This document shows, one piece after another, positions 1 through 4,739 of a DNA stretch of 6,557 nt. Both the position numbers and the translations under genes were made by a program. The notes under the pieces were generated by a model, which searched no databases, was not told where the DNA came from, and was given only the letters and a program-made list of their open reading frames with translations. Each line of letters opens with the position of its first letter. The stretch's first letter is position 1. Source of the DNA: Thermococcus sp. (GTDB lineage: Archaea; Methanobacteriota_B; Thermococci; Thermococcales; Thermococcaceae); contig NZ_JAMONU010000176.1 of assembly GCF_027066465.1 (NCBI RefSeq), positions 1 through 6,557 of the forward strand. Direction: 5' to 3'.

Positions 1-44
1 ACGAGCAACGCTGCAACACTTAACACTAAAAGAGCGCGTTTCAT
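1..44 (-). CDS. 5' end of a gene for a probable exported or membrane-anchored protein (partial)
   Basis: Only the first 14 complete codons are inside the window; the gene runs off the left edge. Reading leftward from the ATG at 44-42 gives MKRALLVLSVAALLV, with the last residue incomplete at the edge: a short basic start followed by an unbroken run of hydrophobic residues, the classic form of a signal peptide or N-terminal membrane anchor. A purine-rich GGGTGGGG (55 to 48 on the minus strand) lies three bases upstream of the ATG and can serve as ribosome binding site. A TATA-like TTTTTAAA preceded by a GGAAAAC-like BRE lies at 77-91. The product cannot be named from so little sequence. That it is a real gene start is inferred from the agreement of promoter, ribosome binding site and hydrophobic N-terminus. 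Confidence 0.6.
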   Translation of the reverse strand, partial: MKRALLVLSVAALL

Positions 45-75
45 CAACCCCACCCTTTGATGGTATAATTAATTA

Positions 76-91
76 CTTTAAAAAGTTTTCC
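76..91 (-). promoter_or_regulatory. Putative BRE/TATA promoter of the partial leftward gene
   Basis: On the minus strand a purine-rich GGAAAAC (91-85) is followed by TTTTTAAA (84-77), an order typical of Thermococcales BRE/TATA elements. Transcription would start roughly 25 bases downstream, near 54-57, leaving a very short leader that just includes the GGGTGGGG before the ATG at 44. The element abuts the stop codon of the radical SAM gene (93-91), so the partial gene can be transcribed on its own as well as by read-through. Confidence 0.45.
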
Positions 92-1350
92 TAAACCTCA
101 GTTCCTATGTAGATACCGTGCCTCGTCCTCACGATTCTCACCTTGATTCTGTCCCCGACTTCTGCCTTCGTTCCCACGACCTCGATAAGCCTGTTCCGGG
201 CTTTTGCGAGCATTTCACCCTCAATCCTGCCAGGAAGGACGACCTCCGCCTTTACGACCTCCCCGGGCCTGAATGCGAGGGGGAGGAACTCGCGCTTCTC
301 CATCCCGAAGTGGCTCGGCTTCAGGACGAGGGGTCTCATGCCGGTCTTCTCTTCAAGCCTTCTCAGCCAGGCGTAGAACTCCTTGAAGGGAACGGTCTTG
401 GCTATGACCGGGTTCCTGCCGAACTTGTAGGGAATGTAGTTCTGGAAGCCGAGGGCCGGCCAGCGCTTTCCGGCACCGATTTTCCTCGCGAACTCTATGA
501 ACGCCTCCGCCTCGTCGTCGTTGATTCCAAAGATTATGACCGGGGCGATGAGGACGTCTATTCCCGCGTTCACGAGCGCCTCCGCCATCTCAAGGACGTG
601 CTCCAGATTATAGTTCTTCATCCCCATGAGCATCTTCGCCTTGTCCGGGTCGAGGGAGTGAATGGAGAGGTTCACCCTGTCGAGGCCCGCCTCAGCCAGC
701 TCCTCGACGAGCTTGTCGTTGAGAAGCGTCCCGTTGCTCTGCATTGAGATTACCGAGACGTTCGGGTGCTCCCTTAAGGCCTGGACGAGTTCAACGCGGA
801 AGGGATAGATAAGGGGTTCACCCTGCCCGTCGAGATGGGCCTCCAGGTCCTTACCCTTTATCCTCGCGATGTCGTCGAACCACTTCATGAGGTAGTCCAC
901 ATCAACGACGTAGTCGAGCTTTCTGGTTCTCGAGTACGGTCCCTCATCAACGGAGCAGAAGATACAGCTAAGGTTACAGCCGCTCACACCCCTGATTTGA
1001 ATGAGATTGGTTCCCCTGTCTATCAAACCGAAGGCGTTGTATCCGAGGAGGGGAATTTCCATAGCTTCATGGATGTAAATGACCTTTCTATTCGTGTATC
1101 TGTTCCGCAGGAGCGAGCCAAGGTTGCTCTGAAGGTAGAGGGCTATGAACCCTTCAATTTTCTTGTAATCCGTGTTCACGACGAGAACCCCATCCCTAAC
1201 CCACACCTCAGGGGAAACGCGGTACTTCTTCTGTATCACCCTTTCAAGCTCCCGCTTCGGGAAGTCCGCGTAGAGGGTCTCGCGCCAGATTAAACGGATT
1301 GAATCGCCCAAGTCTTCAAAGGTAACGTGGGGAAGCCGAACCTCTATCAT
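91..1350 (-). CDS. Uncharacterised radical SAM protein with C-terminal TRAM-like domain
   Basis: The 419-residue product has three parts. The N-terminal ~110 residues have no domain I recognise. The radical SAM core follows from about residue 115: the CxxxCxxC motif C125-C129-C132 would bind a [4Fe-4S] cluster and S-adenosylmethionine, and GQGEP (175-179) fits the GGEP motif that contacts the SAM amino group. SNGT (205-208) and NLSIHS (227-232) are further barrel strands typical of the family. From about 362 to the end the sequence (RPGEVV..GDRIKVRIV..GIYIGTEV) resembles a TRAM RNA-binding beta-barrel as in MiaB-type enzymes, but the MiaB/UPF0004 N-terminal domain is absent. It probably belongs to the uncharacterised archaeal COG2100 group; that is from memory and unchecked. 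Substrate is unknown; RNA or translation-linked modification is a guess from the tail. The ATG at 1350 is the only usable start, because an in-frame TAG lies five codons upstream. Confidence 0.9.
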   Translation of the reverse strand: MIEVRLPHVTFEDLGDSIRLIWRETLYADFPKRELERVIQKKYRVSPEVWVRDGVLVVNTDYKKIEGFIALYLQSNLGSLLRNRYTNRKVIYIHEAMEIPLLGYNAFGLIDRGTNLIQIRGVSGCNLSCIFCSVDEGPYSRTRKLDYVVDVDYLMKWFDDIARIKGKDLEAHLDGQGEPLIYPFRVELVQALREHPNVSVISMQSNGTLLNDKLVEELAEAGLDRVNLSIHSLDPDKAKMLMGMKNYNLEHVLEMAEALVNAGIDVLIAPVIIFGINDDEAEAFIEFARKIGAGKRWPALGFQNYIPYKFGRNPVIAKTVPFKEFYAWLRRLEEKTGMRPLVLKPSHFGMEKREFLPLAFRPGEVVKAEVVLPGRIEGEMLAKARNRLIEVVGTKAEVGDRIKVRIVRTRHGIYIGTEV

Positions 1351-1373
1351 CGTCGTTTCTCGCTACACCTCGG

Positions 1374-1420
1374 TTTAAAAACCCGTTGCTGGATAAAGTG
1401 ACCATCTTAAAATTTTTAAA
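1374..1420 (-). promoter_or_regulatory. Candidate promoter elements for the radical SAM gene
   Basis: Two TATA-like elements face leftward. The distal one, TTTAAAAATTTTAA (1420-1407), would start RNA near 1388 and give a leader of about 38 bases containing GAGGTG (1371-1366), which is rather far (15 bases) from the ATG. The proximal one, TTTTTAAA (1381-1374), would start RNA almost at the ATG and give a leaderless transcript. The sequence alone does not decide between them. Confidence 0.35.
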
Positions 1421-1454
1421 TCACTCCGGGTGAAGACATGCGGGCATGGAAACA

Positions 1455-1504
1455 TTTTAATATTGTTGGATTAAAGAGTCTATCGATGAACTTAAGTGGG
1501 TGAT
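1455..1504 (+). promoter_or_regulatory. Candidate promoter and ribosome binding site of the ACT-domain gene
   Basis: TTTTAATA at 1455-1462 is a TATA-like element that would start transcription near 1485. GGTGAT at 1499-1504 matches the archaeal anti-Shine-Dalgarno and lies five bases before the ATG at 1510, which fixes the start. The near-palindromic A/T block at 1407-1420 could be an alternative, more distant TATA element, and would then be shared with the divergent radical SAM gene. Confidence 0.4.
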
Positions 1505-1509
1505 AGCCC

Positions 1510-2010
1510 ATGTGGGGGAAAATTGAACATTATTTTGACGAGTATCCGGTCAGAAAGCAAATCGCCAAGACCCTCCTGAAGTACGGCCTGAGGGTATCCG
1601 AGGACATGAAGATTAAAGCTGGTGACATTGAGGTTCCCTACACCAAGATAGCGAAGGCTCTGGACGTTGACAGAAGGGTGGTCAAGGAAACCGTTGCAAT
1701 GATTCTAAAGATTCCCGAGCTCAAGGACATATACACCAACCTCGAGCCAACGGTTCACATGAAGTACGTGGGCAGACACGTCGGCTACGGCGTTATCGAG
1801 ATTGAACCGGAGCCGAGGGCAATAGGGATACTCGCCAAGATTGCCCAGAAGATAGCGGAAAGGGACATAAACATAGTCCAGGTCGTTGCGGAGGACCCGG
1901 AGCTGTACCCCGAGGCAACCCTTACCATAATCACGGAGAAGCCGATACCCGGTGACCTCATCAACGAGCTCTCAAAACTTGAGGGCGTTAAGCGCATTTC
2001 TATATACTGA
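1510..2010 (+). CDS. HTH and ACT domain protein, predicted regulator of amino acid metabolism
   Basis: This 166-residue protein has an N-terminal helix-turn-helix-like half: a helical segment around 14-40, then YTKIAKALDVDRRVVKETV (44-62), which reads as a recognition HTH. A C-terminal ACT domain occupies about 90-166, with GVIEIEPEPRAIGILAKIAQ opening the fold, NIVQVVAEDPE as its second strand region and GVKRISIY as its last strand. ACT domains usually bind amino acids or other small ligands, so a ligand-responsive DNA-binding protein is the natural reading. It resembles archaeal proteins described as predicted regulators of amino acid metabolism (COG2150, from memory). No amino acid biosynthesis gene is next to it, and targets and ligand are unknown. 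It is separated from the antiporter operon by a terminator-like region and a new promoter, so it is probably its own unit. Confidence 0.85.
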   Translation: MWGKIEHYFDEYPVRKQIAKTLLKYGLRVSEDMKIKAGDIEVPYTKIAKALDVDRRVVKETVAMILKIPELKDIYTNLEPTVHMKYVGRHVGYGVIEIEPEPRAIGILAKIAQKIAERDINIVQVVAEDPELYPEATLTIITEKPIPGDLINELSKLEGVKRISIY

Positions 2011-2012
2011 CC

Positions 2013-2040
2013 CTTTTGCCGAATTTTTTGCAATATTTTT
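2013..2040 (+). terminator. T-rich transcription terminator after the ACT-domain gene
   Basis: Three T-runs (TTTT at 2013-2016, TTTTTT at 2023-2028 and TTTTT at 2036-2040) follow within 30 bases of the stop codon at 2008-2010. Archaeal RNA polymerase terminates at such oligo-T stretches without a hairpin, and no hairpin is seen here. The next 95 bases (2041-2136) contain no gene, RNA motif or repeat that I can support. Confidence 0.6.
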
Positions 2041-2136
2041 CTGATTGAAGTCCAGAGAATTTGTTACCTTCTATCGAAGAACGAACGTCAATGAACGCTT
2101 CTTTGAATCATGGGGCAAATTAGGGACCCCTATTTC

Positions 2137-2153
2137 AACCAAAAGTTCTAAAC
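2137..2153 (+). promoter_or_regulatory. SurR-type operator, upstream site (perfect extended consensus)
   Basis: The bases read AAC-caaaa-GTT-cta-AAC, the exact reverse complement of the extended SurR consensus GTTn3AACn5GTT; all nine fixed bases match. SurR is the redox-sensitive regulator of hydrogen and sulfur metabolism in Thermococcales, which loses DNA binding when its CxxC switch is oxidised during sulfur exposure. The site ends 21 bases before the TATA box, a position that allows either activation or cooperation with the downstream site. Binding is inferred from the motif only. Confidence 0.7.
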
Positions 2154-2167
2154 CTTTCTTCTTCTCA

Positions 2168-2203
2168 GGTAAGGTTTATAAGTTATGGTTGAAAACCTCC
2201 AAT
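2168..2203 (+). promoter_or_regulatory. Core promoter of the antiporter operon
   Basis: TTTATAAG at 2175-2182 is a good archaeal TATA box, preceded by purine-rich GGTAAGG as a possible BRE. Counting about 25 bases from its centre puts the transcription start near 2203, giving a leader of about 43 bases before the ATG at 2246. It is the only convincing promoter between the upstream terminator and the operon; the tight gene overlaps downstream leave no room for others inside the window. Confidence 0.65.
2174..2196 (+). promoter_or_regulatory. SurR-type tandem operator overlapping the TATA box
   Basis: The bases read GTT-tat-AAG-ttatg-GTT-gaa-AAC: a perfect GTTn3AAC core at 2188-2196 preceded, at the consensus five-base spacing, by a second core with one mismatch (AAG for AAC). 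The TATA box lies inside the first core, and the perfect core falls between the TATA box and the predicted start of transcription. A bound protein here would block assembly of TBP and TFB or of polymerase, so this looks like a repressor position. Confidence 0.6.
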
Positions 2204-2207
2204 AGTC

Positions 2208-2242
2208 ACTGTGAATGACAGTCACCAACCTCCGGAGGGTTG
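2208..2242 (+). promoter_or_regulatory. Operon leader with two small inverted repeats, one covering the ribosome binding site
   Basis: The predicted leader contains ACTGT-gaatg-ACAGT (2208-2222), then CAACC (2226-2230) able to pair with GGTTG (2238-2242) across the loop TCCGGAG. The second stem uses part of the Shine-Dalgarno GGAGGG (2234-2239) that serves the ATG at 2246. Five-base stems are weak at the growth temperature of a hyperthermophile, so regulation through them is speculative. Confidence 0.3.
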
Positions 2243-2245
2243 AGT

Positions 2246-2779
2246 ATGGAAGAAGCAAGTCGAGCCAGCAAGTTCGTCTACATGGTAATCGTGCTGTTTG
2301 TTATATGGCTGTTTTTAACCGCAAGCCTTGACCCCCAGGAACTGCTGATAGGCTTCGTGTTTTCGGTTATAGTTGCGGCACTGACGCATGACGTAGCAAC
2401 CAAAGCCGGACTCAGGAACCTTCATCCCAAAAGGGTCGCCTACGCCATCGCCTACATCCCGTACTTCCTGTGGGCGATGATAATGGCCAACTTGGACGTA
2501 GCTTACAGGGTCCTTCATCCCAAGAGACCCATAAGGCCGGGAATCGTGAAGTGCCGCACGGTTCTCAACAGCGACACCGGAAAGCTCTCGCTGGCCAACT
2601 CTATAACGCTCACACCCGGAACCATAACCCTCGACGTCGATGGAGACGAGTACTTCATCCACTGGATTTGGGTTCCGGACGAAGTTCTCAACGCCAAGGA
2701 CGATTCTGAGCACGTTGAAAGGGCATCTGAGAACATAACGAAGCCCTTTGAAAAGTTCCTGAAGGTGATATTCGGATGA
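2246..2779 (+). CDS. mbxA: MrpE/MbhA-like antiporter subunit, first gene of the operon
   Basis: This 177-residue membrane protein starts the operon. Two or three hydrophobic segments fill residues 8-50 and 63-80. A C-terminal soluble part carries LANSITLTPGTITLDVDGDE, the hallmark of the MrpE (MnhE/PhaE) family, followed by HWIWVPDE. MrpE is a small structural subunit of Mrp-type Na+/H+ antiporters and of the related membrane arms of the Mbh and Mbx complexes. A TTG two codons upstream (2240) would lengthen the protein, but GGAGGG (2234-2239) is six bases from the ATG at 2246 and directly abuts the TTG, so I choose the ATG. The next gene overlaps its stop codon by four bases. The symbol follows the Pyrococcus mbx naming and depends on the operon assignment. 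Confidence 0.9.
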   Translation: MEEASRASKFVYMVIVLFVIWLFLTASLDPQELLIGFVFSVIVAALTHDVATKAGLRNLHPKRVAYAIAYIPYFLWAMIMANLDVAYRVLHPKRPIRPGIVKCRTVLNSDTGKLSLANSITLTPGTITLDVDGDEYFIHWIWVPDEVLNAKDDSEHVERASENITKPFEKFLKVIFG

Positions 2780-3030
2780 TAGGGATTAACGTTTATCTCG
2801 CCCTGATTGCGATAGCAACGCTACTCAGCACCTACAGGGTCTTCAGGGGACCGACGACAGTTGACAGACTGGTCGCCGTCGATATAATGACCACCATAAC
2901 AACCGGACTGATGGTTCTCTTCGCCCTCTACTACGGCAGGATGATTTACATCAGTGTTGCCCTCGTCTACGCAATCCTAGCGTTTGGAGGTGTTATTGCG
3001 TTTGCTCGCTACCTGGAGGGAGGCCTATGA
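2776..3030 (+). CDS. mbxB: MrpF/MbhB-like antiporter subunit
   Basis: This 84-residue protein is almost entirely three transmembrane helices (about 4-18, 34-52, 57-79). FRGPTTVDRLVAVD (23-36), between the first and second helices, is the conserved core of the MrpF/PhaF family. MrpF is a small core subunit of the antiporter; it has been linked to bile salt efflux in Bacillus, but here it should be a fixed part of the ion-pumping membrane arm. The ATG overlaps the stop of the preceding gene as ATGA, and AGGTGAT (2762-2768) is a well-placed ribosome binding site, so the start is secure. Length is normal for the family. Confidence 0.92.
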   Translation: MIGINVYLALIAIATLLSTYRVFRGPTTVDRLVAVDIMTTITTGLMVLFALYYGRMIYISVALVYAILAFGGVIAFARYLEGGL

Positions 3031-3407
3031 ACTTGCTCTCGGCAATCGGCGAGATTCTTGTCCTAATAGGGACGTTCTTCTACTTCCTGTCGGCACTGGG
3101 CCTAATCAGGATGCCCGATGTGTACAACAGAATGCAGACCTCAACGAAGAGTGCAACGCTTGGAAGCCTCGGCGTTATAGTCGGAACCGGCCTCTGGGCG
3201 GTCGGCAGGGGCTACTCCCCGGCGTGGATAGTCCAGACAATAACGGTTGCAACGTTCCTGCTTCTAACGAACCCAATAAGTGCACACGCCCTCATAAGGG
3301 CCGCATACAAGCGTGGAATCCCCCTCTGGCACGGGAGTGTTGTTGACAAATACGCAGAGCACCTGGCTCAGAAGGAAAATGCCGAGTCTGAGGAGGTGAG
3401 CGAATGA
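3027..3407 (+). CDS. mbxC: MrpG/MbhC-like antiporter subunit
   Basis: The 126-residue product has three hydrophobic helices (about 5-26, 43-60, 66-84) and GLIRMPDVYNRMQTSTKSAT (25-44), the clear signature of the MrpG/PhaG family, which resembles a NuoJ-like fold. After LLLTNPISAHALIRAAY, the usual end of the family core, there is a hydrophilic tail of about 30 residues that becomes acidic (EDVS-like ending ..NAESEEVSE) and is probably exposed in the cytoplasm. A strong GGAGG (3015-3019) precedes the ATG, which overlaps the previous stop as ATGA. Its last codons contain AGGAGGTGAG, the ribosome binding site of the next gene, so part of the acidic tail is dictated by that site. Confidence 0.92.
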   Translation: MNLLSAIGEILVLIGTFFYFLSALGLIRMPDVYNRMQTSTKSATLGSLGVIVGTGLWAVGRGYSPAWIVQTITVATFLLLTNPISAHALIRAAYKRGIPLWHGSVVDKYAEHLAQKENAESEEVSE

Positions 3408-3688
3408 ACTGCATTGCCTGCATCTCATACATACTCGTCGGCGTTATGATTCTGTCCGCCATACTGGCCGTCGAATGGCGCGACCTCCTTGCGGCAACGG
3501 TTGGAATGGCGGCGGTCAGTCTGTTCGCCTCAATACTGTTCTTCATGCTACAGGCGCCGGACGTTGCGATGACCGAAGCGGCCATAGGCGCCGCCCTCAG
3601 CGGAGCCGTCTTCATATTCGCCATAAAGAGAACCCAGAGGTTCGAGAGTGAAGAAGAGGAGAGGCCAGGGTGGTGGGTGAGATGGTGA
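3404..3688 (+). CDS. mbxD: MbhD-like subunit (stand-alone piece of the MrpA C-terminal region)
   Basis: This 94-residue protein has about three helices (5-22, 28-48, 55-74). VEWRDLLAAT (23-32) and FMLQAPDVAMTEAAIGAALS (46-65) are the conserved block found in MbhD and in the C-terminal part of bacterial MrpA, where it forms a NuoJ-like bundle; E58 (TEAA) is the conserved acidic residue, thought to lie on an ion path. In bacteria this segment is fused to the large MrpA antiporter domain; here it stands alone, as in archaeal Mbh and Mbx complexes. The end (ERPGWWVRW) is charged and Trp-rich and is encoded over the start region of the next gene. The ribosome binding site AGGAGGTGAG at 3391-3400 fixes the ATG. 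Confidence 0.88.
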   Translation: MNCIACISYILVGVMILSAILAVEWRDLLAATVGMAAVSLFASILFFMLQAPDVAMTEAAIGAALSGAVFIFAIKRTQRFESEEEERPGWWVRW

Positions 3689-4398
3689 GCATCCTCAAAA
3701 GGGGTCTCGCAATAATCATCCTGCTGGTGATAGGTTACTGGCTCGCCCAGGGTCTCTCCGGGGTTCCCTTCGGGCAGGATAAAATGCTCGTTGGCCAGTA
3801 TTACCTGAACCACGTCAAGCAACAGACGGGAGCGGTCAACGCGGTAACGGCAGTCGTCGTCAACTACCGTGGCTTCGATACACTCGGTGAAGTAACGGTC
3901 CTGTTTATAGCATCAACGGGTGTCGGAGCGCTTCTCTGGGGTAAGAACAGAAAGAGAACGGCGAGAACTGAAGGCTCGGTAGTTTTAACCACGGGAACAA
4001 GGCTCCTTGTTCCGTTCGTGATTCTCTTCGGTGCCTACATCTTCATCCACGGACACCTGACACCGGGTGGGGGTTTCCCCGGAGGAGCTACCATAGCGAC
4101 GGCGTTCCTCTTGCTTTACATGGCGTTCACGATGTATGAGATTCCATACAAAGCCTTTGAGAAGACGGAGGGCATCGTTGGAATGGGCTACGTCGTGGTC
4201 GGCCTAATAGGTCTCGCCATAGGCGGCTACTTCCTCTTCGACTGGATATGGCAGACTTGGGGCTGGGGCCACAACAACATCGGCAGACTATTCAGCGGCG
4301 GCTTTATTCCGGTAATATACACGATAATCGGCATTAAGGTCGGCACGGAGCTGAGCGGTATCATAGACAACATGCTGAAGGAGGAGGTGAAAGAATGA
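3670..4398 (+). CDS. mbxF: Fused MbhE/MbhF-like subunit (MrpA C-terminal tip plus MrpB)
   Basis: Two subunits that are separate in Mbh (MbhE and MbhF) are joined in this 242-residue protein. Residues 1-95 are MbhE-like: a helix at 11-30, then VNYRGFDTLGEVTVLFIAST (64-83), the block that ends bacterial MrpA, with conserved D70 and E74. After a basic linker (GKNRKRTART) comes MrpB: four helices with GHLTPGGGFPGGATIATAFL (128-147), the MrpB hallmark. The start is uncertain. GTG at 3670 has GAGGAGAGG (3656-3664) at the spacing used elsewhere in this operon; ATG at 3682 gives 238 residues but a poorer ribosome binding site. Either way the gene overlaps the previous one. The symbol mbxF follows the Pyrococcus naming, in which no separate mbxE exists. 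Confidence 0.88.
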   Translation: MVGEMVSILKRGLAIIILLVIGYWLAQGLSGVPFGQDKMLVGQYYLNHVKQQTGAVNAVTAVVVNYRGFDTLGEVTVLFIASTGVGALLWGKNRKRTARTEGSVVLTTGTRLLVPFVILFGAYIFIHGHLTPGGGFPGGATIATAFLLLYMAFTMYEIPYKAFEKTEGIVGMGYVVVGLIGLAIGGYFLFDWIWQTWGWGHNNIGRLFSGGFIPVIYTIIGIKVGTELSGIIDNMLKEEVKE

Positions 4399-4739
4399 TT
4401 TCAGTATACTACTTCGGCTCAATAGCGCTGGTGCTCATAGGCCTCTACGGGGTTCTGGTCAAGAAGAACGTCCTCAAAATGCTCATAGGCCTCAGCATAA
4501 TGGAAACGGGCGTCAACCTGCTCCTCATCAGCATAGGCTACATCTACGGAAGGAGCGCACCCATCCTAAGCGAGGGAATAGGTCCAAACCAAGCCGTTGA
4601 CCCGATTCCCCAGGCGTTGGTTCTCACCGCAATAGTCATAGGTGTTGCCACAACCGCGATGGCACTTAGTGTCGCCATAATACTCTACCAGAGGTATGGA
4701 ACCCTAAACGTTGAGGAGATAAGGAGGTTGAGAGGATGA
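4395..4739 (+). CDS. mbxG: MrpC/MbhG-like (NuoK-like) antiporter subunit
   Basis: The 114-residue protein has three helices (about 4-22, 27-50, 72-97), as in NuoK and MrpC. KMLIGLSIMETGVNLLLISI (28-47) carries E37, which corresponds to the conserved membrane glutamate in TM2 of NuoK, and DPIPQALVLTAIVIGVATTA (69-88) is the MrpC-type third helix. That helix lacks the second glutamate of NuoK, as is usual for MrpC. The subunit links the small antiporter subunits to the large MrpD-like one in the proton or sodium path. The ATG overlaps the previous stop and is preceded by GAGGAGGTGA (4381-4390), one of the strongest ribosome binding sites in the operon. Confidence 0.92.
   Translation: MISVYYFGSIALVLIGLYGVLVKKNVLKMLIGLSIMETGVNLLLISIGYIYGRSAPILSEGIGPNQAVDPIPQALVLTAIVIGVATTAMALSVAIILYQRYGTLNVEEIRRLRG

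Noticed and set aside
118..747. A 209-codon open frame on the plus strand opposite the radical SAM gene, and a similar one at 835-1293
   Set aside because: The minus strand encodes a protein with clear radical SAM motifs. The opposite frames arise from its G/C-rich codon pattern, show no domain, and lack a promoter or ribosome binding site.
2011..2136. Possible C/D box RNA or small gene in the gap before the operon
   Set aside because: No paired C (RTGATGA) and D (CTGA) boxes at sensible spacing were found, and no open frame has a start and ribosome binding site.
2205..2225. TCAC-t-GTGA and GTCA/TGAC symmetry resembling a Tgr (TATCACn5GTGATA) glycolytic regulator site
   Set aside because: The five-base spacer and the outer TA bases of the Tgr consensus are missing, so it does not match that operator.
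2315..2713. Open frames on the minus strand and in other frames across the antiporter operon (also 3292-3822, 5276-5548, 5651-6022, 6130-6420, and 2984-3346 on the plus strand)
   Set aside because: They overlap fully with Mrp-family genes that have recognisable motifs, and their own translations are low-complexity and not membrane-like.
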